This document shows, piece by piece, positions 56,465-64,000 of a stretch of DNA of 64,000 nt. Source of the stretch: Coprinus comatus (taxonomy: Eukaryota; Basidiomycota; Agaricomycetes; Agaricales; Agaricaceae); assembly GCA_034638255.1 (NCBI GenBank), contig JAWPGT010000002.1:2348501-2412500 (forward strand). Direction: 5' to 3'. Position numbers and translations under genes: made by a program. Position 1 is the stretch's first letter; each line of letters begins with the position of its first letter. The notes beneath the pieces are model-generated. The model was not told where the DNA came from. It saw only the letters and a list, made by a program, of their open reading frames with translations, and did not search any database.

Positions 56465-58369
56465 CTATGTTGAGGACATATTATTTGAGCGCTTGGCAGC
56501 GCTATATGTAGGATTAGAAAACTCCAACCCGTAATAGTTATCACGGAAGTATTCAAACTTCACATGTCCAAGATTCTTCATGAGAAGATCTGCAGGGTTC
56601 TCAGTGCCTGGGATAAAATAGAGTTGAACCTTCTTTTCATCAATTACTTGACGAATGAAGTGGAAAATAATGTCTATGTGTTTTGATCTCTTTTCAACGG
56701 GAGGATTTTGCGCGATAAAGAGAGAGCCCATATTGTCTCCACAAATATCCATTGGTTCATTGTTATGTAAACCAAGTTCAGTCATTAGGCTTCTGATCCA
56801 GATGGACTGACGACTACAATCGGAAATAGCCATGTACTCAGCCTCTGTGGACGATAACGCAATAGTCTTCTGTGATCGACTAACCCAGGCTACCGGGCAG
56901 GATGCAACAGTGGACAGATAACCAGTTTGGGATCTTCGAGTAGAAGGATCACTAGCCCAATCAGAATCACTGTAAGCAATGAAGCCCTCATTACTAGAAC
57001 CATCAAGCGTCATTCGGTATTCCCGAGTCGCTAGTAGGTATCTACAAATGTAGAGAGCTCTACGCAAATGTTCTTCCATAGGGTTATGAGAATGTTGACT
57101 AAGCTTAGTCACAGCGAACGAAATGTCCGGACACATGCCAATAGCAATGTACAACAGTGATCCGATCACCTGTTGGTATCTAGAACGGATGGAGGAGTTG
57201 ATCGGCTTGTCGTTAGGAACTGGATAGTACCCTTCTGGCAGCGGAGTTCGCGCCGGTTTGGTGTCACGGTCAGAGCCAGTGACTTTAAACCTTTCCAGGA
57301 TCTTTTCTAAATAAGCACATTGATCAAGATAGATCTTTCGATTAGCTCGATCTCTCCTGATGCGCATACCGAGAAATTCTTTGACTTCTCCAAGGTCGCG
57401 GCATTCCCACTTTTTCATGAACTCTCCTTTAAGCTTTTTAAGCAGGGCGGAGTCATTTCCCATGAAAAGTACGTCGTCAACGTACACGACAGCAATGACA
57501 AACTTGCCATCTTTTTGACGATAAATATAGATACCGGCATCGGATTCACATCGCTTGAAACCTAGTTTGTTCATGGAAGATGCCATCTCCTTCCACCAGG
57601 CCAAGCCAGCTTGTTTAAGGCCGTACAATGCACGTCGTAACCTCCACACCATATGTTCCTTACCCTTAAGTTTGAAACCTTTGGGTTGATCCATGTAGAT
57701 TTCCTCATCCAGTTTGCCATAGAGATATGCTGTCTTTACATCGACAGACTCAATGTCCCAGTCTTCAAGGGCGGCTAACCCGAGCAGGATTCGAGTGGAC
57801 TCATATCGTACTACTGGAGAAAATAATTCGTCAAAGTCAATGCCCTCAACTTGAGAAAATCCTTTAGCAACTAGTCTAGCACGTTTGCGACCGTCACTTT
57901 TTTCATTAAAGACCCATCTATTTTTTACAGTTTTCCTTCCTTCCAGAAGTTTCACCAACTCGTAAACTTCTCGCTTTTTAAGCGCTGCTAGTTCTTCGAG
58001 ACAAGCTTCGTGCCAGTGTTTACGTTCCTCCGGATTCAATTTTACAAGATCACGGAATTGCTCAGGAACTGTAGTTGAACTCGCTTTTGCCAATAAAAAT
58101 TTCATCAACTCTAACCCCCCTTCCTTAGTTATCCGTTGAATCTTGCAATCTGCATCTTCTTCCATTGCGTCAGGGTTTTGTTCCCTCGCATATCCCCTTG
58201 AGGCATCCTCATGTTGTCTGCGTATTTCATCGCAACGTTCTCGGATTTCCTCGGGTGGGATTGGATCTGGATCTGCTTTTGGGTGATCTTGTTGATTGCG
58301 GATTCTAAAATCGTGTCCACGGAGACGAACTCTCCCCTGAGGTGGTAGAGGTTCATTGTGATTATAGTC
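56465..58369 (-). CDS. Copia-2 reverse transcriptase and RNase H
   Basis: After the TGA the frame stays open: DYNHNEPLPPQGRVRLRGHD, then LNPEERKHWHEACLEELAALK, NRWVFNEKSDGRKRARLVAKGFSQ, FDELFSPVVRYESTR, VDVKTAYLYGKLDEEIYMDQPKGF, LRRALYGLKQAGLAWWKEM, catalytic VVYVDDVLFMG, and RNase H YSDSDWASDPSTRRSQTGYL, ALSSTEAEYMAISDC, NMGSLFIAQNPPVEKRSKHIDI, HFIRQVIDE. The domain set is complete and uninterrupted from 58369 to the stop at 56465. Confidence 0.93.
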   Translation of the reverse strand, partial: DYNHNEPLPPQGRVRLRGHDFRIRNQQDHPKADPDPIPPEEIRERCDEIRRQHEDASRGYAREQNPDAMEEDADCKIQRITKEGGLELMKFLLAKASSTTVPEQFRDLVKLNPEERKHWHEACLEELAALKKREVYELVKLLEGRKTVKNRWVFNEKSDGRKRARLVAKGFSQVEGIDFDELFSPVVRYESTRILLGLAALEDWDIESVDVKTAYLYGKLDEEIYMDQPKGFKLKGKEHMVWRLRRALYGLKQAGLAWWKEMASSMNKLGFKRCESDAGIYIYRQKDGKFVIAVVYVDDVLFMGNDSALLKKLKGEFMKKWECRDLGEVKEFLGMRIRRDRANRKIYLDQCAYLEKILERFKVTGSDRDTKPARTPLPEGYYPVPNDKPINSSIRSRYQQVIGSLLYIAIGMCPDISFAVTKLSQHSHNPMEEHLRRALYICRYLLATREYRMTLDGSSNEGFIAYSDSDWASDPSTRRSQTGYLSTVASCPVAWVSRSQKTIALSSTEAEYMAISDCSRQSIWIRSLMTELGLHNNEPMDICGDNMGSLFIAQNPPVEKRSKHIDIIFHFIRQVIDEKKVQLYFIPGTENPADLLMKNLGHVKFEYFRDNYYGLEFSNPTYSAAKRSNNMSST

Positions 58370-60491
58370 TCATAGGATCTCAGACGGATGTGTTCTCTCC
58401 CCATAAACGTTACCTTCTCTAAATGGAACAAACTTTTCTCGGCCAGAACGGCAAGGTAAAGGTTCAACAGGTCTAGCAGGTCGTTCAGGTGATGGAGAAA
58501 TGGGACGGGTGGAGTCAGATCGAGGAGCAGGGCTTGGACTCGGGTGACGAATAGGTGATTCGGGATCAGCGTATGATAACGCGTCATCATCTTCATCAGT
58601 GACTTCCTCAACTGTTGTTTTCCTAGGAGCGGGTTTGCTCGGACCGGGAACAGGAGGTTTTTGAGAAGTAGATGGTCCGGGAATTGGACCTTGCGGTCTA
58701 GGCGGTAACGGTGTTCTATCACTGTCATCTTGTCGAGATGTGTCCATAGGATCATCAGGATAAAGATCAGGTGTAGTATCCTCATCATCTTCATCAGATG
58801 CCGGAGGAGGAGGATTTATTTTGGGGTTTTTAGAAGAACCGGAGTCCTTACGTTTTTCGTGATCTGGCCTGCATTTGGGATACCAGCCCTTGTCGAAAAT
58901 AGCTGTCTTTGCAGTATAAATAACATTTCCTTTTTGATGTTGCATGAACGTAAAGTTAGCGCCATTATAACCAAGGAAGATCATTAATTCAGATCTGGGA
59001 GATAATTTGTCATCCCTTGATTCCTTTGGAATGAAAACGTAAGCTGCACAGCCAAACACATGAAGCTCAGATAAATCTGGCTCTTTCCCAGTTACCATTT
59101 CCATGGGAGTTTTCCATTCAAGACGTTTGATGGGAGTTCGATTATAACAATGAACTGCCGTGTTAAGGGCAAATTCACACCAAGAATCTGGTAAGCATGC
59201 AGTAAGTCGCATGGCTTGCGCCTTTTCCTGAAGTGTGCGGTTCAGTCTTTCTGCTCTACCGTTCTGCTGGTGTATATGTGGTGCAGACGTCTCGTGTACT
59301 ATCCCTTTTGAGTGAAGGAATTCCTCAAATTGTTTAGAGACATATTCACCACCATTGTCTGTCCGGATCCACTTAATTGTTTTACCGAATTGTTTTTCCT
59401 CAAAGGCACAAAATCTTTCTAGTGCCGCAAAGGCATCAGATTTGGCTCGTAAGAGGAGGATCCAGGCATGGCTAGAATAGTCATCATAGAACATCATTGC
59501 CCACTTGTACTTGTGATACGAGGCAACGGGGAATTCTAGAAGATCACTGTGGATCAATTCTAAAAATGACTTCACTCGTGTTGAAGAAGGACGATGTGTG
59601 TCATCGGACATTTTGCCATGAGCACAACCATCACATACTTGACGGGAGATAGGAATATCAAACTCAGGTACTTTTTTCGAGTGTTTTGGGAGTTGTTGCA
59701 ATACTTCCTTTCCAGGATGCGCCAATCGACGGTGCCAAAGATCATAAACAGAAAGTTTCGATGCGCAATAAGATAGCACCTGGTTTGCAGTATAGTGACG
59801 CACCAACCTAGTGTGAACATGGTGGAGGGCATCTTCCATAACTTTAAACGTTGTGATGCGTGATGCATGCATGAACAATTTTCCGTTTGAATGAAATATG
59901 TTGGTTCTCTTTAAATTTGACTCACTCCTCATTCCTTGCAGCCATAAGGCGCCAGGTGAAATGATTCTAGTGGAGAGAGACTCTAAATAATAGACCGGAT
60001 ACAGTGGAGTCGTTCTGGTGACTCCGTCTACTTCGTGTTGGAAGAGAACTTTCCCACGACCTTTTATGGTTATGAGGTTGTTGCTGGCGTCTCTGACACC
60101 ACCAAATTCTCCATTCTCTAACTCGATAAAGTCAGCTATGTGCGGTGTGCAATTAAAGCTAGCGCCTGAATCAAGGAGCCAAATAGCAGACTCTCTAGCA
60201 TAATTAGGTTTACTTTTATCTTCGCAGAAGTTGCATAAGCAATCATCAAGATGATTCGACGATTCATCACTATTCTTAGGATCTTTTAAGTATTTCGTCG
60301 GTAAGACAAAACGATCACAGGTAGAAACAGGAGAAGGAGTCATATTCAAAATGGGAGTACAAACAGTGGTAGATGTAAAAAGAGAACTCGTAATAGTCCG
60401 ACTAATGTCCGGCAGTCCAATATGGCACTCTAGAACATGGGGTCTGATGGAGCCATTGGTTCGTCTCCCCAAGCTTGCTTGGGGGCATCTC
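58370..60491 (-). CDS. Copia-2 protease, GAG-pre-integrase and integrase
   Basis: Frame enters after the solo LTR and reads RCPQASLGRRTNGSIRPHVLE. Protease: AIWLLDSGASFNCTPHIADF. GAG-pre-integrase: YDLWHRRLAHPGKEVLQQLPKH with VCDGCAHGKM. Integrase: LIHSDLLEFPVA, WAMMFYDDYSSHAW, WIRTDNGGEYVSKQF, HIHQQNGRAERLNRTLQ (D, D, E core), then LHVFGCAAYVFIPKE and MIFLGYNG. An acidic/Pro-rich linker ends at SEIL-TGA (58372-58370), in the same frame as RT. Confidence 0.92.
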
Positions 60492-60496
60492 TGTAA

Positions 60497-60714
60497 TGTT
60501 GAACTATTATTAGTTCTACAATGACATTCTCTAATGGCATTACGCTAGATGAACATGTGACTCAAATATGTTCTCGCACGGACCATTGCATTAACGTATA
60601 TAAACCTTGTAGTAGTTGCATTATATACTTAAGTTCTTTTCTACCTCAACAACCACCCTCAGTAAGTCTAAGTCGTACCTACCTTAGCATACATGCTACG
60701 CTCTTGTTTTAACA
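60497..60714 (+). repeat. Inverted solo LTR of the copia-2 family inside copia-2 gag
   Basis: 218 bp reading TGTTGAACTATT ... TTTTAACA on the plus strand, opposite to the copia-2 LTRs. Flanked by TGTAA at 60492-60496 and 60715-60719. About five differences from the copia-2 3' LTR by eye. Confidence 0.95.
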
Positions 60715-60719
60715 TGTAA

Positions 60720-62204
60720 GTTCCACTTAGTAATGAAGAATTCTTGAGAGAAGAAAGGAACGTACTCATTATACCATCCATCATCGACCTCGTAGTCAGC
60801 ATCTGCATCGAAGTCCGGATCATTCATATAGGCATCAGCCTCAGCGATCGCATCAGGAACATCGGAAGGTGGGACGTAAGAAGGAGACTGTGATCGACAC
60901 GTGGGGGACCCAGGTGTAGAAACCGAAGACGAATCAACTTCCTCTTCAGGAAGGATTGTAGCAACCATCGCATCAAGGGATGGTGGAGGTGACGGGGGAG
61001 AGGGTTCAGCCGGGCCGAAGCCGAGGTGAGCACCCATCCTTTCAAAGACCTCTGCCTTCTTTTTCTGGTACCGGGTACGACTGACCAGGTGTCCAACCGG
61101 AGGAAGAAGAGTGGCACGAGGAGCAACATAAGGCTCTACTCCGTGCACAACAACTTCGTCAGCAGCCTTTTTCAAGGCCACTGCCTTGAGTCGGGGATCA
61201 GTAGTCTTCATCCTCTCAACGAGAGAACGAGTGGAGGAGGGTTTGTTAGTGGGAGTCGTGAAGGACTCCAGAACAGCGGGTGATAGGATCATGTCGACAT
61301 TACCATCTTCTCCTTCGGCCTTGTTTGCCTTGTTGCCTCCACGTTTTCCGCGTCGATGCTTCTTCTTTTTATCCTTATCCCCCCCAGAAGCATCACCGGA
61401 ACCGGAGTTCTGGTTCTGATTTGGTCTAGAGTTAGACCCAGAAGCATTCTGTTGTTGTTGTTGGGGCTGCTGAGGAGCGCCACCAGAGGGTTTAGAATAG
61501 GGCTTTGCACCCTTGTAGTTTTTAATGCCGGTAGAAGCGGCATGAGAAGCAGAAGCAGCTCCACGGGAATCCCGCCAAGCACCCATAATTGCATCGGAGA
61601 TGATCTGAACTGTTAAGTTCGAGAGGGAGTTACCATATTGAACGAGTAGGGCAGCACGAGTGGCACTCCATTGAGGAGGAATGCGTGTCATCAACATCAA
61701 CACACGGAGGATACCGGGGACGTTGATTGGGGGCGAGGCTTGCTCGAGCTGCATGAAATAATTTTGGAAGGTAGAGATCTCCTTGGAGGGATCATTCACA
61801 CCAGATAACCAAAAAGAATCTGCAGAAGCATACAGCTCGTAGGCTGCACCTGCCGAAAAAGTGCTGTAAACTCGTCTCAGGTGTGTCCAGAGACCGTCAG
61901 AGGTAGTTTCACCATGCCGGAGCATGTCATCGCTCAATCGGGAATTTAACATCCCAAGGGCAAATGCCTCACAATTATCGAACTTTCGAATTTCATCGAC
62001 GTTCGTGGGGGGTACCATAGCAGTGGTGCCAGTTGCGGGGGAACCACCAACAGCTGCAGGCCTTGCGGCGCTGCTGTTGATCATTCTCGCTACACACCAT
62101 CCATCCATGTGGATCATATTGGCAATTGACAAAACACGTGCTTCCCACACTTGGTAGTTAGCAGTGCCTGTGAGAACCAGGATCGAGGGGATCAAAGCGG
62201 CCAT
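60720..62204 (-). CDS. Copia-2 Gag (C-terminus cut by solo LTR)
   Basis: Start MAALIPSILVLTGTANYQVWEARVLS at 62204. Landmarks of the Copia gag fold: ANYQVWEARV, LWTHLRRVYSTFSAGAAYELYASAD, STFQNYFMQLEQA, and LRVLMLMTRIPPQWSATRAALL. A Gln/Asn/Gly-rich and Lys-rich nucleic-acid-binding stretch (KDKKKKHRRGKRGGNK) follows, then an acidic tail. No CCHC knuckle is seen. The frame passes out of copia-2 into the solo LTR; without it the frame continues into protease. Confidence 0.9.
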
Positions 62205-62475
62205 GAGTGATGTTTGGAGATGAAAATCTACAACAAAACATGTGTCAGAACTATGAACTAAAGCTGCACTACATGCGCTATGTTCTACAGAGCTATGTGC
62301 TGCCCGTCTAACCGAGTACGGTAAGGGTATGCATAGAGAACACTGACGGGTCAAACGTCTCGAGTGAGTGGAACTTGGACTTCCCTCACAGGTGAATCCA
62401 GCTTCACCCTCGAGCTCAGTGCTGCACGATGAGTAGTACTCATCAAGTGCGCGTCGTGAGTCGTACAGGCTAACT

Positions 62476-62488
62476 GGGGCCCATAACC
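62476..62488 (-). promoter_or_regulatory. Copia-2 primer-binding site (initiator tRNA-Met anticodon arm)
   Basis: Same 13 bases as copia-1 (minus strand GGTTATGGGCCCC), directly next to the 5' LTR end at 62489. Confidence 0.85.
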
Positions 62489-62564
62489 TGTTAAAACAAG
62501 AGCGTAGCATGTATGCTAAGGTAGGTACGACTTAGACTTACTGAGGGTGGTTCTTGAGGTAGAA
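62489..62564 (-). repeat. Copia-2 5' LTR, truncated by Gypsy-2 insertion
   Basis: 76 bp identical to the start of 56212-56428, interrupted after GAGGTAGAA. TAGAA (62560-62564) is the expected Gypsy-2 target duplication. Confidence 0.93.
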
Positions 62565-62929
62565 TGTAAGGGCGACTCACGTCGGCGACGAACGGCCTGA
62601 CAACTAGCGAGGAATCCAAAGTTATATTTGATCGGAAACATATTACAGAGCAGATACAACATACCTAGTGAGGAATCCAAAGAGAAAGAGTTGGGGATTC
62701 ACTCGCACAGGCTACACACAATATATACTACTATACAAACAGAGACGCCAGCTATTGTCCAGAGGGATGTTGTAACATGGACAATGGGAACAATGGGGGA
62801 CGAGTCACGTGAGGGGGCAAGTCGTGAAAGCGCGGAGTCGGGAGGTGTTCCGATGGAAGTCGGAACATCGGAGGATCGGTCGGTAGTCGGTGTGTCAGTG
62901 TAAGGGTCGGTGAGGAAGGTCCCCTTACA
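62565..62929 (-). repeat. Gypsy-2 3' LTR
   Basis: 365 bp; ends are an inverted repeat (TGTAAGGG / CCCTTACA). It contains a short repeated word, GAGGAATCCAAAG (about 62609 and 62669). Confidence 0.85.
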
Positions 62930-64000
62930 TCTACCCCCCCTTCTAGGGTGCAGCGTCCTGATGTACCTGTGAACTGAGTGCGAGGTTGGAAAGGAATGGA
63001 GTCGAAGGCCGTGGAACGGATAAGTCGAGGTGCAGTGGGGTTCTTGCGATAGAACTCGGCAATCTTTTCGGGGGCGTGGACGTCGGCTGCGAGTTCCCAA
63101 GAGTTCTCTTCCATGCTGAAGTCTTGCCACTTGATCAGAAATCTGAGTTTACCTCGTTGCACTTTACTGTCCAATATTTCTTCTACTTCCCATTCCTCTT
63201 CGTTGTCCACCAGTATTGGCATCGGTATTTTTGTCGGCTTCCGACCAGGGATTGGGTCTTCGGGAGCTGGAGTGAGTTTAACCACATTGAACACCGGGTG
63301 CAGGCGAGACAACCTTCGGGGAAGCTTGAGCCGATATGCCCCAGGCCCAACCTTGCGGTCGATGGCGAAAGGACCTAACCGTGTGTGCTCAAACTTCTTT
63401 GAGGGCCGACTCGTTGCGATGTCCAATGCGTCAAGGTAAACCATGTCACCCGTCTTGAGCTCGGGGGCAGGGGTCCGACGTCGATTGTAGTACTTCGCCA
63501 TATCGTCCTTTGCCTTCACCAGTGCCGATTTTGCTTCTTCTAGTGCCGACTCCATCCAGGTTTTGAACTCATTGACCGTTTCGAGTCGGGAGGGGTGTTG
63601 TCGGGGTTCGAAGCCCATGCGAGGGTCGCGGCCGGTGTCTAACACAAAGGGCGATTGGTGGGTCGCAGCATGAACGTGATTGTTGTGTTGGAACTCGGCG
63701 AGCGGGAGAAGGTCATACCAATCATTCTGTCGCTGGTTAACAAAGACTCGGATGTACTGGTCGAGTTCTTGGTTAACTCGTTTGGTTTGACCATCGGCTT
63801 GCGGGTGCCAAGCTGTAGTCGCAGCGACCTTGATGCCTAAGAGTCGGTACAACTCACGGGTGAATTCCGATACAAACTGCGGGCCTTGGTCAGAGACAAC
63901 AGGTTGAGGTAGGCCGTGGAGCTTCCAGATGTTGTGGAGGAAGAGTCGGGCGACACCTTCGGCAGTGCAAGTCGTGTGGGTCGGCAGGAAATGAACTCGT
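62752..64000 (-). CDS. Gypsy-2 pol C-terminus: integrase core end and chromodomain (partial)
   Basis: Open from the window edge. Integrase: GLPQPVVSDQGPQFVSEF, AWHPQADGQTKRVNQELDQYIR, WYDLLPLAEFQHNNH, then KTGDMVYLDALDI, GPFAIDRKVGPGAYRLKLP and RLHPVFNVVKL. Chromodomain: EEWEVEEILDSKVQRGKLRFLIKWQDF then NSWELAADVHAPEKIAEFYRK. The frame continues about 120 residues past it. The last 59 codons plus the stop lie inside the 3' LTR. Confidence 0.92.
   Translation of the reverse strand, partial: RVHFLPTHTTCTAEGVARLFLHNIWKLHGLPQPVVSDQGPQFVSEFTRELYRLLGIKVAATTAWHPQADGQTKRVNQELDQYIRVFVNQRQNDWYDLLPLAEFQHNNHVHAATHQSPFVLDTGRDPRMGFEPRQHPSRLETVNEFKTWMESALEEAKSALVKAKDDMAKYYNRRRTPAPELKTGDMVYLDALDIATSRPSKKFEHTRLGPFAIDRKVGPGAYRLKLPRRLSRLHPVFNVVKLTPAPEDPIPGRKPTKIPMPILVDNEEEWEVEEILDSKVQRGKLRFLIKWQDFSMEENSWELAADVHAPEKIAEFYRKNPTAPRLIRSTAFDSIPFQPRTQFTGTSGRCTLEGGVDVRGPSSPTLTLTHRLPTDPPMFRLPSEHLPTPRFHDLPPHVTRPPLFPLSMLQHPSGQ

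Larger units (their letters stand above)
56212..62564 (-). mobile_element. Copia-2: Ty1/Copia retrotransposon inserted in copia-1
   Basis: Minus-strand element with a full 3' LTR (56212-56428) and the first 76 bp of the 5' LTR (62489-62564, identical by eye), where Gypsy-2 is inserted. Gag, protease, integrase, RT and RNase H formed one frame, now broken by an inverted solo LTR (60497-60714) and one TGA (58372-58370). Confidence 0.93.
62565..64000 (-). mobile_element. Gypsy-2 chromovirus, 3' part; continues beyond window
   Basis: Minus-strand Ty3/Gypsy element inserted in the copia-2 5' LTR. The 3' LTR is 62565-62929 (TGTAAGGGCGAC ... CCCTTACA), preceded on the minus strand by a G7 polypurine tract. 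Only the integrase end and chromodomain of pol are inside the window. Confidence 0.9.

Noticed and set aside
62205..62510. Gag of copia-2 starting at 62510
   Set aside because: That extension would begin inside the 5' LTR and cross the primer-binding site; the conserved gag starts at MAALIPSILVL (62204).

Overview
The window looks like nuclear DNA of a filamentous basidiomycete, most likely an Agaricomycete. The evidence is: genes broken by many 45-65 bp GT-AG introns; compact genes on both strands; families typical of mushrooms (DUF6533 membrane protein, DUF6593 protein, F-box protein, a secreted BNR propeller); and an LTR-retrotransposon load with mushroom-type Gypsy and Copia elements. I cannot name the genus from sequence alone.

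Left part (1-32.3 kb) is ordinary gene space. In order: the 3' part of a cytochrome P450 (+); an Nta1-like N-terminal amidase (+) meeting a RecQ helicase (-) tail to tail, with stop codons 4 bp apart; methylthioribulose-1-phosphate dehydratase (-); a secreted GH27 alpha-galactosidase (+); a PAS-domain protein (-) head to head with the tRNA m1A58 methyltransferase TRM61 (+); the nucleotide-excision-repair factor RAD4/XPC (-); an F-box protein (+); a secreted BNR-propeller protein, possibly a polysaccharide lyase (-); AMP deaminase (+); and a DUF6533 membrane protein (+). These are mostly unrelated housekeeping and secreted functions. TRM61 and RAD4 face each other with long low-complexity C-terminal tails. 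The RecQ gene contains two 15-nt micro-exons in the helicase core.

A nearly pristine Gypsy/chromovirus element (32408-40457, minus strand, CTATG target-site duplication, 506-bp LTRs with one visible difference) sits 87 bp downstream of the DUF6533 gene. It carries gag, a textbook -1 frameshift signal (GGGAAAC, 6-nt spacer, 11-bp stem-loop), protease, pol with a chromodomain, two in-frame TGA codons that look like CpG C-to-T changes of CGA, and an extra antisense ORF with exact Zn(II)2Cys6 spacing.

After a gene-poor AT-rich stretch (40.5-43.4 kb) come a DUF2235 hydrolase (+), a Ste7/Fuz7-type MAP kinase kinase (+), a DUF6593 protein (+) and a MITE-like element (50373-50865).

The right end (51.5-64 kb) is a nested transposon cluster, all full elements on the minus strand. 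Copia-1 has copia-2 inserted in its 5' LTR, and copia-2 has a second Gypsy inserted in its 5' LTR. Copia-1 and copia-2 each also carry an inverted solo LTR of their own family inside their coding region, with perfect 5-bp duplications (CTTTC, TGTAA). Removing either one restores the reading frame. Both Copia elements have a primer-binding site matching the anticodon arm of initiator tRNA-Met. The outer halves of the nest lie beyond the right edge.
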